NCBI RefSeq assembly: GCF_020329435.1
Contig: NZ_JAGKJK010000003.1
Location: 462,234-526,233 of the forward strand
Length of the DNA stretch: 64,000 nucleotides
Reading direction: 5' to 3'
Origin: Bradyrhizobium hereditatis
GTDB taxonomy: Bacteria > Pseudomonadota > Alphaproteobacteria > Rhizobiales > Xanthobacteraceae
Part shown: positions 20,530-29,948 of the stretch, piece by piece
Numbering within the stretch: the stretch's first letter is position 1
Layout of the letters: each line of letters begins with the position of its first letter
Translations under genes and position numbers: made by a program
Notes under the pieces: model-generated
The model's database searches: none
The model's input: only the letters and a program-made list of their open reading frames with translations
Told to the model about the DNA's origin: nothing

Positions 20530-20740
20530 GAAGCCGTGCGGTGCCAGAAATGCGACAGCCACGAACTGGCGGCGGCCTATTCGCGGGCGAACGGCGCAGG
20601 CCTTTTGTGATTATACCGATGCGGCATCCAGCTCGCTGTCTATTCTCAACGAGATTGGATCGTCATGCCATCGAGAAACCTGCGAGCGGACGCCACACGC
20701 TCAGGTCAGTTAGCATCAGTTGCCAGCGCTGGCGCCGCGC

Positions 20741-21463
20741 CTAGGATTCAATGAGATTGAGGCGAATCGCCTTTACGATGGCCTGGGTGCGATTCGTCGT
20801 AACCAGTTTGCGCATCACGTTCTTAAGATGAAAATTGACTGTATTGTCGCTGACCTTCAGGATCCTCCCAGTTTCCCAAGACGATTTTCCCTCTGCCACC
20901 CAGCGCAGGCAGTCTTTTTCGCGCTCAGATAGGATATTTTTCCTGTTGCAGCTGCTATTCGACGGCCGCGCGATCTCCGCAAACGCCAGATGAAAGTGCC
21001 AGGCCAGTGTTTTGAGGTGACTCATACGATATTGAGGATCGGCGTCGTCGAACGGTGATGCAAAGGATACCACAGATAGTCGGCCAAATGCCTCCAACAA
21101 TGGCACACTCATGCCATGCTTCAGACCTGCCTCTTTGGCCTCGTCTAGTACGCGCTTCTCGCCGGGTTCCAGTTTGGCGAGTTCGTCCCAAACAAACGGC
21201 CCCGGAAGCGCTGGTGTCCGCCTGACCACCGGGTCGATGACACGGTAATTGCGTTCAAAATAACGGCGGCACCAGTCTGGCGGGAAGTTCACGGTCCCCG
21301 TAGGCGGTAGGTACCCCAGTAGATGAGGCGGCTCCGCGAAGGTAAGCGCTCCGTAAGCGACTTCACTGAAGCCCTCCTCGCTCGCACAGCTCACAAGAAG
21401 ATCGAACAGCGCTTTAATAGAGCGCGTTTGCTTCGCGCACTCGATGAAGCTGAATAAGTCCAT
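20741..21463 (-). CDS. LuxR-type quorum-sensing-like regulator (copy A)
   Basis: About 240 residues: an N-terminal autoinducer-binding-like domain (WCRRYFERNYRVIDPVVRR near 80-98, then MSVPL) and a C-terminal LuxR helix-turn-helix (LSEREKDCLRWVAEGKSSWE, VNFHLKNVMRKL). No luxI-type synthase is nearby, so it would be a LuxR solo. The start at 21463 (MDLFSF) is preferred because copy B at 52443 begins identically; an upstream ATG at 21487 is also in frame. The gene points away from the fix remnants and lies in a block duplicated in inverted orientation at 49.9-53.2 kb. Target sites may be the palindromes near PEP mutase genes (inference). Confidence 0.8.
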   Translation of the reverse strand: MDLFSFIECAKQTRSIKALFDLLVSCASEEGFSEVAYGALTFAEPPHLLGYLPPTGTVNFPPDWCRRYFERNYRVIDPVVRRTPALPGPFVWDELAKLEPGEKRVLDEAKEAGLKHGMSVPLLEAFGRLSVVSFASPFDDADPQYRMSHLKTLAWHFHLAFAEIARPSNSSCNRKNILSEREKDCLRWVAEGKSSWETGRILKVSDNTVNFHLKNVMRKLVTTNRTQAIVKAIRLNLIES

Positions 21464-21703
21464 GTGGCGACTCACGAGGGCAGCCAAGAGGGCCGCTATT
21501 GCGCCGTTCGATTGAGTGTTTTAAGCGGAGTCTAGTTTTATTCCGCTCAGCGAAGCCCTTGCTCCGCTCTTCATCTAGCCTGAACACTTGCGCGTTACGG
21601 CAAATGCTATTCCCGAATTCGTTGACCTGTCGCATCAGGCGCTCAGAAGAGACAGGTGAATCGAAACAGCGGGCACGCCGAGCAAGCAGCGGAGGTGCAG
21701 CGG

Positions 21704-21994
21704 TCACCTAAATTCGAACAGAACACCATAACCGTCGCGCGCATAGCTCATCTCATGTCGGTGGAGGGCTCGCCGAGGACGCAGTAGCCGCCGCATTCGA
21801 TGCAGCTGTCGAGTGTGATCTCCACCTCGCCCTTGGTCTTCTGCTCGTAACAGCGCGCGGGGTCGACCTTCACGAGAAACAGCAGCTGCGGCGACGCAAT
21901 TGTGCACGCACACCCCGATATCGGGACCGTGATCGATGACATAGCTGTTATCAACCAGCTTTCGCTTGGGCCAGAGTGAGGGTTCGACATACAT
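21704..21994 (-). pseudogene. fixX: fixX remnant (ferredoxin-like protein)
   Basis: Spread over two frames are LVDNSYVIDHGPDIGVCVHNC, KVDPARCYEQKTKGEVEITL, DSCIECGGYCVLGEP and the terminal DGYGVLFEF, matching FixX, which passes electrons in the FixABCX chain to nitrogenase. At least two frame changes are needed, so it is non-functional. It follows the fixA remnant; fixB and fixC are gone. Confidence 0.65.
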
Positions 21995-22059
21995 GTTTCA
22001 GTCTCCGTAGTTGGTGTCCACGATTAGAACGCAAGGTTTCAGTCTCTTGTTTATGCATG

Positions 22060-22390
22060 ATCTCTTTCGAAACCCGGTGGCAACTTTTCCGGATGGTGCG
22101 GATTTCTGGCCGCCAGTGTGCCGACGCTGGCGAAGACGCGAGGAGTGACGCAACACGCCGTTGGCGCCGAAGGTCAGTGCCTTAAAGGACTCGGCGGCAT
22201 CTGGAGGCCCATGATGAGGACGGTGAGCTCGCTGCCGAAGTCGTTGCTTAGCTGCGGCACTGCTAGAAGCGCGAATAGACCGTGGGGGTTGATAATGGTC
22301 CGGCTCCCGCTGGTGCATGGAGTTGGCCACGGGGCGCACGCGGATCAGCGCGAAGTCGGAAACCTGCTTGATGCAGACGATATCGTGCAT
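22060..22390 (-). pseudogene. fixA: fixA remnant (electron-transfer flavoprotein beta-like subunit)
   Basis: Starts MHDIVCIKQVSDFALIRVRPV, close to the FixA N-terminus, and later reads AESFKALTFGANGVL. The frame then degenerates. A sigma-54 promoter survives upstream at 22427-22443. Functional fixABCX must lie elsewhere if the strain fixes nitrogen. Confidence 0.65.
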
Positions 22391-22426
22391 GCGGCTCTCC
22401 ACAAGTTCCGGGCACTAGGAGGAGAA

Positions 22427-22443
22427 TAGCAAGTCTCGTACCA
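22427..22443 (-). promoter_or_regulatory. Sigma-54 promoter of the fixA remnant
   Basis: The minus strand reads TGGTACGAGACTTGCTA, one mismatch from TGGCAC-N5-TTGCW. Copy B at 51327 has the same TGGTAC variant. The upstream enhancer half-site TGTCGCAATTGCT is shared with copy B but lacks a perfect ACA partner. Confidence 0.7.
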
Positions 22444-22846
22444 GTTGCGGCGCTCGCGAGAATCAGGCGTGAAGACAAAGGATTGAGAGAACTGGCGATC
22501 GCTTACTTTGCGTTCGGCCATCGAAGCAATTGCGACACACGTTGGAAATGCGACGCCGCCGTTTGCATTAGCTGCGACATGAGTTGATATAGATCAAGAA
22601 TGCGCGGCCCGGATGCGTCTTGCCGCCTTCCATGGACGATGGTTCACATCGCCAAGAGCAAGTCGAGACATCGGATCGCAACTGACCTCGAGCAGAGCAA
22701 GGAGTGCTGAGTTGGTGAGGTTTTCCGATTGTCGATGCCTGCGTTCTTGATTTCCGCTCAGAGTGAACATCTCGTGATTGTAAGTCTTAGCCCCGGCTGC
22801 CCAGGGCATTCTATCTATAGTGGATTTGCAACTATTTGCGATCCAG

Positions 22847-22870
22847 TCAACTACCAAGGCTAGTAATTGC
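22847..22870. repeat. Palindromic leader element, copy A (upstream of intact PEP mutase)
   Basis: Halves TCAACTACCAAG and GCTAGTAATTGC form an imperfect 24-bp dyad. The same element occurs at 26988, 27136, 50791 and 61105, four of the five beside PEP mutase starts. A second conserved patch, CACCTGCA, lies just before the ATG. Likely an operator. Confidence 0.7.
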
Positions 22871-23000
22871 TCGAGATGCCAGAAGGATGCCACCTATCGC
22901 TTGAGCTGCGGGATTGCCCGAGCGGCTTGCCTCGATCAAGAAACTGGGGTGAAACACGCCCTGAATCTCCGGCCGGTCGAACGCACCTGCAAGGATTGGC

Positions 23001-23939
23001 ATGCAAGATCAATCACAATCTTATCTCGCCAACGGCCCTGATCGATGGGCCGATTCCTCACTTACAGGAATGCTGCGCACCGAGATCTGCTCCAATCGCG
23101 ACCTCACCTTCCTCATGGAGGCTCATGATGCGCTCTCGGGCACGATCGCCAAGCGAGCAGGCTTTAAAGGTCTGTGGGCGTCGGGCCTGTCTATTGCCTG
23201 CTCGCTCGGCTACCGCGATGCCAACGAAGCGTCGTGGAGCCAAATCGTCGACGTGGTCGAGCGCATAGTGGACTCGACTGAGCTACCTGTGCTCGTTGAC
23301 GGCGATAGCGGCTTCGGCAATTTCAATAATGCACGCCTCCTAGCACGGAAACTCCGTCAGCGCGGCGCTGCCGGCGTCGCGATCGAGGACAGCTGTTTTC
23401 CGAAGATGAACTCGTTTGTGGGCGATCGGCATGCCCTTGCCGATATCGATGAGTTCTCCGGCCGGCTGCGGGCAGTGAAAGATACAGTCGCGGACGACCT
23501 GGTCCTCGTGGCACGGATCGAAGCGCTGATCGCCGGCCATGGAATGGAGGAAGCAATTCTACGCGCTAGCGCCTACGCGGCCGCGGGAGCCGACGCGATC
23601 CTCATTCACTCGCGTAAGAGCACCGCGGACGAGATCCTCTCGTTCGCGAGTGCCTGGCAGAACTGTCTGCCGGTCGTAATCGTTCCAACGAAATACTATC
23701 GAACACCGGCATCTAAATATCGGGAAGCCGGCATCTCCACAGTGATCTGGGCCAACCACTCCATGCGAGCTGCAATAGCGGCGATGCGGCACGTCTGCGG
23801 CCGCATTATCGCTGAGGAAGGCATTGCCGGGATTGAGACACATATCGCGACGCTCGACGAGGTATTTGATTTGTTGAGGTACGACGAACTCGCCCGTGCT
23901 GAAGCGCGATATCTCCACCCCCCTGAGCTACAGCAATAG
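23001..23939 (+). CDS. aepX: Phosphoenolpyruvate phosphomutase (copy A, intact)
   Basis: A 312-residue enzyme of the PEP mutase/isocitrate lyase superfamily, expected to turn PEP into phosphonopyruvate, the entry step of phosphonate synthesis. Metal-binding VDGDSGFGN (D100, D102), catalytic-loop region EDSCFPKMNS (129-138), VARIEA and VPTKYYRTP are present. The usual signature is EDK-x5-NS; here the Lys is Ser (S131), as in copy B, while K135, N137 and S138 remain. The leader carries the shared palindrome. Downstream lie damaged nucleotidyltransferase and aldehyde dehydrogenase genes. It may supply phosphonopyruvate to the decarboxylase operon at 44-50 kb, whose own PEP mutase is broken (inference). 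A phosphonopyruvate hydrolase role is the main alternative. Confidence 0.85.
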   Translation: MQDQSQSYLANGPDRWADSSLTGMLRTEICSNRDLTFLMEAHDALSGTIAKRAGFKGLWASGLSIACSLGYRDANEASWSQIVDVVERIVDSTELPVLVDGDSGFGNFNNARLLARKLRQRGAAGVAIEDSCFPKMNSFVGDRHALADIDEFSGRLRAVKDTVADDLVLVARIEALIAGHGMEEAILRASAYAAAGADAILIHSRKSTADEILSFASAWQNCLPVVIVPTKYYRTPASKYREAGISTVIWANHSMRAAIAAMRHVCGRIIAEEGIAGIETHIATLDEVFDLLRYDELARAEARYLHPPELQQ

Positions 23940-24356
23940 CTTTCTCATCCCCATAACAACACACTCCTTGTCGAAGGACTGCTGCCATGCAACCGCCTGC
24001 CCTATCGTCAGGCTCCGCTGCAATCTTGAACGAAGTATCTGTTTGTCCTCGCTATATTGGACATGTCGTCAAATGGCGCAACGGACCCTACGCGGCCGAA
24101 CCATGCAGTCCTGCCGTCTCTTGGCTCAATCTGCTCACCTGTTAGACGGCCAGACATCGAAGAACAGCCACGAACTCATTTCTCTTTCGGAGAGCGACCG
24201 ACGAGGACCAGATCTGTGCCTTTTGAACCGGGGGCTTGCATTTCCAAGGACGCCGGCAGCTGCAGCAACCATAAGCGGCGGCGAGAGGCTGCTCATCGAC
24301 TCTTCAGCGCCTGGAAACGACGGGCCGAGAAATCCCGCGACGATAGAAGGAATGAA
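23940..24356. other. Gap between PEP mutase and nucleotidyltransferase remnant
   Basis: No intact gene. A weakly coding-like piece (YIGHVVKWRNGPYAAEPC) around 24050-24110 may be a relic, but no family can be named. Confidence 0.3.
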
Positions 24357-24990
24357 ATGACTACCAATGCTCCCAACAAGGCCGTCATTCTCGCGGCCGG
24401 CTTGGGCTCCCGCATGCGTCCGCTGACCAATCTGCGCCCGAAGCCGCTGGTCAAAGTCAACGGAACTTCGATCCTTCACGACGCTCGGCGTAATCTGGAA
24501 GCCGTCGGCGTGGAAGAGGTCACAATCGTCGTCGGCTACCGGAAGGACGCAATTCAGTATGCCTGCGGCAGCCGGTTTCGCCACCTGGAGATCAAGTAGG
24601 TTGACTCGACCGTCTTCGATCGTACTGGCAGCCCTATTCCCTGTGGTTGGCGCGAGACGCGCTTCTTTCCGGAGACTACTTTCTTCTCGACGGCGACGTC
24701 TTTTCGAGGAGGATGTGCTACGCCGCCTGATGATCGGAGAGGCGACCGATGTGGTTGCAGTAACTTCCTTCAATGAATTGATGGAAGCGTCGGCAGCCCT
24801 GTTGTCGAATAGCGGCTTCATCTCAGGTTTTCGCATGAAGCAAACCACAGCGACGCTTGTCGCCGATGGTCCGCGACTATTCAAGACGATGAACCTGCTA
24901 CGAATCCCGGCGCGGGCTCTCAGGGCAACGATCGTTCCAGCGCTGGACGATATCATCGGCTACGGAGCTACTCAATACCGAGGAGCTTCT
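24357..24990 (+). pseudogene. Nucleotidyltransferase (PntC-like cytidylyltransferase), frameshifted
   Basis: ATG 24357 opens KAVILAAGLGSRMRPLTNLR and PKPLVKVNGTSIL, the signature of sugar-phosphate/phosphonate nucleotidyltransferases, but the frame stops at 24599. Another frame resumes with DYFLLDGDVFFEEDVLRRLM and VVAVTSFNELMEASAALLSN, up to about 24990. Placed right after PEP mutase, it may have been the phosphonoalkyl cytidylyltransferase that activates aminoethylphosphonate for attachment to lipids or glycans (inference from context). Broken by at least one indel and truncated. Confidence 0.6.
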
Positions 24991-25002
24991 TGCCTATCTG
25001 GT

Positions 25003-25320
25003 GGAAGCGACCTTATGTGCATGAGTCCGTCTACGACGAGCTCTGCAACGAGTTGGTCGCGATAGCGAAGAACATCGTCGTCGACGACGGTTCAAGCGAG
25101 GCACGAAGCTCGGGCCGCTGCAGAATGAGAGCAGTACGAGAACGTGAGGGCGTTTCTCGATGACACGCGCAAGAACGGCAACGTCGTTGCCAGCGGTTCC
25201 GCCCTCGGCGGAACAAGCGTCCCTGCCGGAACGAAGGTGTTTGCAATTTCCAAGGCGTCCCTGCGGGCGTTCCGCACCGCACTCTTGATATCGAGATGCC
25301 GCACCTCTTGAACGCCATCA
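25003..25320 (+). pseudogene. Aldehyde dehydrogenase fragment
   Basis: Reads PYVHESVYDELCNELVAIA, then in shifted frames GTKLGPLQNE and YENVRAFLDDTRKNGNVVA, matching the middle of NAD-dependent aldehyde dehydrogenases, including those of betaine aldehyde and phosphonoacetaldehyde type. Both ends are missing. Its position after the nucleotidyltransferase suggests a lost phosphonate-pathway enzyme, but the substrate cannot be told. Confidence 0.55.
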
Positions 25321-25792
25321 TGCGGCGCTCCTGATAGAGACGACGGCGGAAAGAAATGAACCCGCAGTGGATCATTTTTGTCTATCTGGGTTGACACGGT
25401 TCCCGCGATTGAAGAACGGACGACTAAGTTGCTCGCTGGGTAGTTTTGTCTTGCCACGTCGCCGACCGGGATAAGCTCGGAAGCGACTTCCTCCGTGGCC
25501 AGAGTGTACCAGTCTGCTGATCGATGTGCTCGCAAAATCGCGGTATACTGCGGGTTCGAACGTGCGGAGGCCGGTGCAATTGTTTTAGATGCTGCCCAGT
25601 GCAAGCGCGTGGAGCAGGAAGCGACCAAAGCCGCTACAGCAGCTATTCCATCGGCGCCGCATCTTCTTTTCCAAGCGCGGCTTGCGCTCAACCGGGCCGC
25701 ACCGAAGGACAAGATCATAACCGCGATTAAGCGTACCGCACAAGCGGCCAAAGCTACATGATCTTCTAACAACAACGAAGCGCAAAGTGTGC
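25321..25792. other. Gap without a supported gene
   Basis: A plus-strand frame at 25495-25761 (start MARVYQSADRC) has no recognised domain and is probably a chance or relic frame. Nothing else is visible. Confidence 0.3.
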
Positions 25793-26584
25793 CTAAGGTC
25801 TATATCCGAGCAACGTGGCGACGTGACCTCGTTCAACAAATAAGCCAGATGGCGAATACGACAGTAATAACCGACGAATACGTGTCGTTAACTCGTCACG
25901 GCGAGGTCCGAGGGTGCCGGGCGCGGCCATGGACCTTGAGTAAAGGAAGCCAAGAACGTCGTCGATATTCCAGTGATGCTCGTAATAGTGACGAAGCTCT
26001 GTGATTTCACTGAAATCGGAAGCGCGAACGACTTCTCGATCGGACGTCGTCAGAATGGGCCGAACGGCTCCAGGACCTGCCGGAAAGCGTCCGCCCCAAA
26101 ACTCCTTGATATCGCTCAACATCGCATCATACCATTCGCCAGGTTCCGAGCCATCCCGGTGACGGTTGATGATCGCAACGCAGCCGTCCGGCTCTAGTAT
26201 TTGGGTTAGCTTTGCCAACACCGTCCCTCGATCCATCCAGAAGAAGGAGCCCGCAATTGTTGCGATATCAAATGACGGCATCGGTTGGTTTAGGTCTTCA
26301 GATCTGGACGCTAGAAACTCTACGTTTTTGATTCCCATAGCTTTCGCGATACGCCTTCCTTCCTGGATCATTTCGTCGCTTGCATCGACGGAAAGCACGT
26401 TCGCAACTGAGCGTGCCAAGGGAATACCGATCTGCCCCGTGCCGGCACCAAGATCGAGTGCACGGCTGCTGTTCGTGAGGCCGCAGACCCGAACCAATGA
26501 TCGGAAAAAGTCGTCTGGATAGGGTATCGCGTGCCGCGCATAGTAGGGCGCGGCACCTCGAAACAGCTCGCTCGCTACGATCAT
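25793..26584 (-). CDS. SAM-dependent class I methyltransferase
   Basis: About 263 residues from the ATG at 26584 (MIVASELFRG); an in-frame start at 26629 adds 15 unlikely residues. Motif I is ALDLGAGTGQIGIPLA, with VDASDEMI as the acidic strand-2 motif and IINRHRDG later, typical of Methyltransf_11/25 enzymes. Cytoplasmic; acceptor unknown. It lies between phosphonate-gene remnants on the opposite strand to PEP mutase A and downstream of the third PEP mutase leader. It could tailor a small molecule (inference). The frame is intact. Confidence 0.75.
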   Translation of the reverse strand: MIVASELFRGAAPYYARHAIPYPDDFFRSLVRVCGLTNSSRALDLGAGTGQIGIPLARSVANVLSVDASDEMIQEGRRIAKAMGIKNVEFLASRSEDLNQPMPSFDIATIAGSFFWMDRGTVLAKLTQILEPDGCVAIINRHRDGSEPGEWYDAMLSDIKEFWGGRFPAGPGAVRPILTTSDREVVRASDFSEITELRHYYEHHWNIDDVLGFLYSRSMAAPGTLGPRRDELTTRIRRLLLSYSPSGLFVERGHVATLLGYRP

Positions 26585-26705
26585 GCCTGCCTCGGTACAC
26601 GTCGTTTTAATCGGCCCGCGGCTGCTCAAGGGAACACCCGGCCAAAGTCGGCGACGACGGCAGTAATGCTAGTTGCCGTATACATGCCGTATTCGCGAAG
26701 CTCGG

Positions 26706-26918
26706 TTAGCGTTGTGGAGCCGAGATAGCAGGCAAGGCCCGCCGCCCACAGATTAAAAGCTGTGCCTTCGGCAATCGACCCAGGAGCCCATCATGCGCGT
26801 CAATGATGACGGACAGGTCGGAACCGAGTAGACGCTGATAGCATCGCCTTTCAGCAAAGGACGTGTCAGCGCATCCGTCAGTACTGTTGGCGAGAACACA
26901 TTGCGGTTGATTCTGCAT
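26706..26918 (-). pseudogene. PEP mutase N-terminal remnant (copy C)
   Basis: Starts MQNQPQCVLANSTDGCAD and continues SDLSVIIDAHDGLLG, mirroring the first 50 residues of the intact copy (MQDQSQSYLANGPDRWAD, then LTFLMEAHDALSG). It degenerates after about 70 residues. The leader palindrome at 26988 and the CACCTGCA patch are kept, so this is a truncated copy of the same gene with its regulatory region. Confidence 0.7.
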
Positions 26919-26987
26919 GCCGCGATCTTTGCAGGTGACGACAGGCGTGACGCTAATAATTGATAAGTTAGCATTCGTCTCTATCAA

Positions 26988-27011
26988 TCAATTACTAACT
27001 TTGGTAGCTGA
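26988..27011. repeat. Palindromic leader element, copy C
   Basis: Halves TCAATTACTAAC and TTTGGTAGCTGA, 70 bases upstream of the copy C remnant start. It is the mirror-orientation partner of copy E at 27136. Confidence 0.65.
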
Positions 27012-27135
27012 CCGGGACACAAAGTCTCGCAGTCGATTGCGCAGCCCGCAGTTGAGCCATTACACTCGCAAAGTGTTCGATCACTGGTGGCCGGCGCCAT
27101 CGTATAGCGGGATGCAACTAGTCGCGCTCCTGGAG

Positions 27136-27159
27136 TCAACTATCAATGCCAGCGATTGA
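27136..27159. repeat. Palindromic leader element, degenerate copy E
   Basis: Halves TCAACTATCAAT and GCCAGCGATTGA, followed by a leader (TAGATAACAGAAG and GCGTCACC) that resembles the leader of copy D at 61105. No PEP mutase coding sequence follows. Confidence 0.5.
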
Positions 27160-27394
27160 CCTAGATAACAGAAGGAAGTCAGCTATTGGTCGATGAGCGT
27201 GGGGCGGGTCAAGCGTCACCAGCTCGGGCACCCCCCGGGGCCGAGCGGACACAAATGATTGACCGATTGACCGAGGCACGGCAGCTTCCGTGAAGCGACT
27301 ATGCGAGCTCGCCGGTGTGCTAGCGCACATATGCGCTCCAAGATCTCTAGATCTCTGTTGGTCTCCTCCGTCAGGCAACGCCGAGACGTCCAGC

Positions 27395-28100
27395 GATCGG
27401 GGTCTGGTGTGTGGCCGATCAAGGCGAGGCCGTAGGCGACGGATTCGAACTGATCGGGTGAAGTGACCTGCGGCGCGACAATCAAGGTGACAGCGCGTAT
27501 TGCCGCATGTATCGATGTTCCCGATGGACTTCCCATCCAGATTGTCGCGCTGTATGACCCGATCCTCGCCAAAGAGTTTCGGCAAATAGGCGCCGCTCGG
27601 CCCGCACGAACGACGCGCCGCCGGTAAGGAACACCTTCTCCGCATCGTGTGCGGCGATGCGGGCCTTGGTCTGCACCTCGTCGACCATCGCGCCGAGCCG
27701 CGCGATTTCGTCGGCGACCCTGGCTTGAAGATCGTCTCCTTGATGGTCGCGCCGGTGTCGATCGGCTCGCGCTGGAAACGGAAGTCGACGCTCTCGCGGG
27801 TCGAAAGCGCAACCGTGGGTCGGACACGGCGCGATACAGCAAAAACCGAGATCGAGGACGATGGTGGTGATGAAATACTGCAGCAGGTCCGGATTCACTG
27901 TGAAGCGTGCGTGATGCCGCAGCTGACGCAGGTCGCCGCTGGCCTTCATCACCGCGAGCTGATGACAGCGGCGAGATTGGTGTTGTCACTGATTGGGATC
28001 GGCTCCACCTTGCCGCGTGAACAATAGCTGCTGCCCCTGGCAAGCCGCGGCGACGCGACTTGGTCGATGATGCTATAGTCGAGGTGTCGCCGCCGCCACC
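27395..28100 (-). pseudogene. Hsp70-like (YegD-type) chaperone remnant
   Basis: Pieces in different frames read LSTRESVDFRFQREPIDTGA, AEKVFLTGGASFV, FGEDRVIQRDNL and QFESVAYGLALIGHTPDPDR, matching in order the C-terminal half of YegD-like Hsp70 ATPases (VFLTGGTSFVPAVRRLF, then SVAYGLALIG). An upstream piece (LRQLRHHARFTVNPDLLQYF) may extend it. At least three frame changes make it dead. Upstream limits are uncertain, possibly to about 28330. Confidence 0.55.
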
Positions 28101-28412
28101 GGTAAGGGATGGCCCTGCGGGACCGCGCACAGCACGCCGCCAGAGCGCGGGAAACGCAGACCGCGTTACCGCTGACACGTTCGCCGCCGGCGCCAAGCTC
28201 CCTCGACGGGCTGGCCCTTCTCGTCGCCACACCAGCTCCGATAATGCGCACCGCGCTGACAGCCAGCGCTTCGCCGCGGCATGGTGATCTCGAAACTCGT
28301 GCTCCCAGCTGTACGTTCGCACACATGAGATCCTGGCAAGAATCCCCGACGACATTGTCTGCCCTACTACACGCTTACTGTTGAGTAGGAGTGACCCTGG
28401 AGCCTGTGATAC

Positions 28413-28433
28413 AGCACGGGCGACGCCCGTGCT
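28413..28433. terminator. GC-rich hairpin downstream of the transporter/TIM-barrel operon
   Basis: AGCACGGGC and GCCCGTGCT pair perfectly around a 3-base loop, 80 bases past the TIM-barrel gene stop. There is no T run, so it may act as a stability or pause structure rather than a classic terminator. Confidence 0.45.
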
Positions 28434-28512
28434 TCGTGAGTTTGCCGTGATCGGAGACGGGGGACCTGTTGAAGACGCGATCAACGCTGCCCACGCACGT
28501 TCACGAGAGCTG

Positions 28513-29451
28513 TCATAGCACGTGCATGTCACTGCGAAAGTTTTTCATGCGCGCGTTGGAACGACTGGCGAGCCGGCGAGCATGCTCTAAGCAGGCGGGT
28601 TGCTCGTCAGCAAATCTTTCGGACCCTATTTCCATAATGAGCGTAGTGTCTGGCAGGAAGGAGAGTTCGGCGAAAATCTCCTCCCACGGAATATCGCCCC
28701 AGCCGATCGGCAGATGCAGGTCCCCGATACCAAACGCGGTCGCCTCGGCCGGATGATGAAACTTCTTCGTCACAGCTGACAAGCCAAAGCTATCATGAAC
28801 ATGGAGATGTCCTGTAACCGGCGCCATAGCACGAAGTTGCTCTCGGAAATCGAGGTTGCGGTACGTAGATTCGATATAGGCGTGCGAGAAGTCAGTGACC
28901 GCCACAACGTTATCGGAGCCGATGGCGCGGACCGTTTCTGCCATCTCGCTCGGTGTCTGGCGATACTGGTTGCGCGCAGTGGTGAAGACGTTCTCGAGGG
29001 CAATGCGCACGGCGTAACGCTGTGCCACCAGTGCCATTTCCGCGAGCGCGTCGCGCTCCATCCGATCGAGATCAGCGGGACTCTCACCAGGGGCGAGGAT
29101 CGCGCCGCCGGAGTGTTGCACCAAGAGGCCTGCGCCGAGACGATTACAGAGCTCAAGGTTGGCCAGCATGATCTTTTTATGAATCTCGAGATACTCCCGA
29201 TCCATGAAATTGGAAGTGATCGGTCCGTGTAAGGACAGCTTCTTGAAGCGATAGTTTCCAACGATCTTGGCGACGCGAGCGGCACGCTCCTGCATAATGC
29301 GGCCGCCGGACACGATCTCTTCGGCATAGATCGCGATCTCGCACGCATCAGCACCCGTGTCGGCGACCTCCCGCAAGGAGGCATCAAGCTGATTTATGTC
29401 GCCCGTACTGACTCGTTTGTAGAAACCGACGGCCGCGATGGACTCACTCAT
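28513..29451 (-). CDS. Sugar-phosphate isomerase/epimerase-like TIM-barrel protein
   Basis: About 312 residues from MSESIAAVGFYKR (ATG 29451; an in-frame ATG at 29490 is less likely). SLHGPITSNFM, VQHSGGAI, IALENVF, AVTDFSHAYIES and GHLHVHDS place the expected metal-binding His, Glu and Asp residues of the xylose isomerase-like/AP endonuclease 2 family. Cytoplasmic. It lies some 460 bases downstream of the permease genes, in the same orientation, and may act on the imported compound. No specific substrate can be named. Confidence 0.75.
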   Translation of the reverse strand: MSESIAAVGFYKRVSTGDINQLDASLREVADTGADACEIAIYAEEIVSGGRIMQERAARVAKIVGNYRFKKLSLHGPITSNFMDREYLEIHKKIMLANLELCNRLGAGLLVQHSGGAILAPGESPADLDRMERDALAEMALVAQRYAVRIALENVFTTARNQYRQTPSEMAETVRAIGSDNVVAVTDFSHAYIESTYRNLDFREQLRAMAPVTGHLHVHDSFGLSAVTKKFHHPAEATAFGIGDLHLPIGWGDIPWEEIFAELSFLPDTTLIMEIGSERFADEQPACLEHARRLASRSNARMKNFRSDMHVL

Positions 29452-29524
29452 GATTTGTTTCCTCTTAAGGACGATAGATTTGTTTAACAACTGCGACCGC
29501 GACGGAAGTGACCATATTTCCGCT

Positions 29525-29884
29525 TTAGCTTGCCGTGGATGCCAACCAGTATGCCGGCCCTAACGCAAGCATTCTTGGACTGCTTGCGGTGCAGGCAACA
29601 TTGTGGAGTGCCTGCGCACTTTGCGGTGTGACACCTGAGCCAGGAGCGACCGGCGAAAGCGTGTTCTTCGTCCTATACGGCATGCCGCTTGCGGTGAGCT
29701 GGAAACAAGCTGTGGCGCCCCTGTTCGACCGACTCGACCCTCCGCCAGCGAATTCCGCTATAGCGGTTCGCAAGCAAGCTCGTTGCAGCTCCTGCTCTGT
29801 CGGCAACGCGTCGGCTACGGCAAACTCGTCAGAATCAATATATTCGAGGAGCGAGTCGCGAACATGTGCCAAGTCTCTAGACAA
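29525..29884 (-). pseudogene. GntR-like regulator remnant, doubtful
   Basis: The stretch VADALPTEQELQRACLRTAI resembles the winged-helix start of GntR-family repressors, but the following sequence lacks the expected second half of the domain. It lies between the permease and the TIM-barrel gene. Possibly a relic of a local regulator. Confidence 0.3.
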
Positions 29885-29948
29885 GATAAGAGCCTCCTAC
29901 TCAGCGGCCGAGACAACGAGCAGAAACACTCGGTATCGGTCTAAACAA

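Noticed and set aside
23001..23939. PEP mutase A as an isocitrate or methylisocitrate lyase
   Set aside because: The VPTKYYRTP and FPKMNS segments and the gene context fit PEP mutase; the lyases have a different KRCGH loop.
25495..25761. 88-codon plus-strand ORF as a gene
   Set aside because: No domain, no good start signal, and it lies in a stretch of relic sequence.
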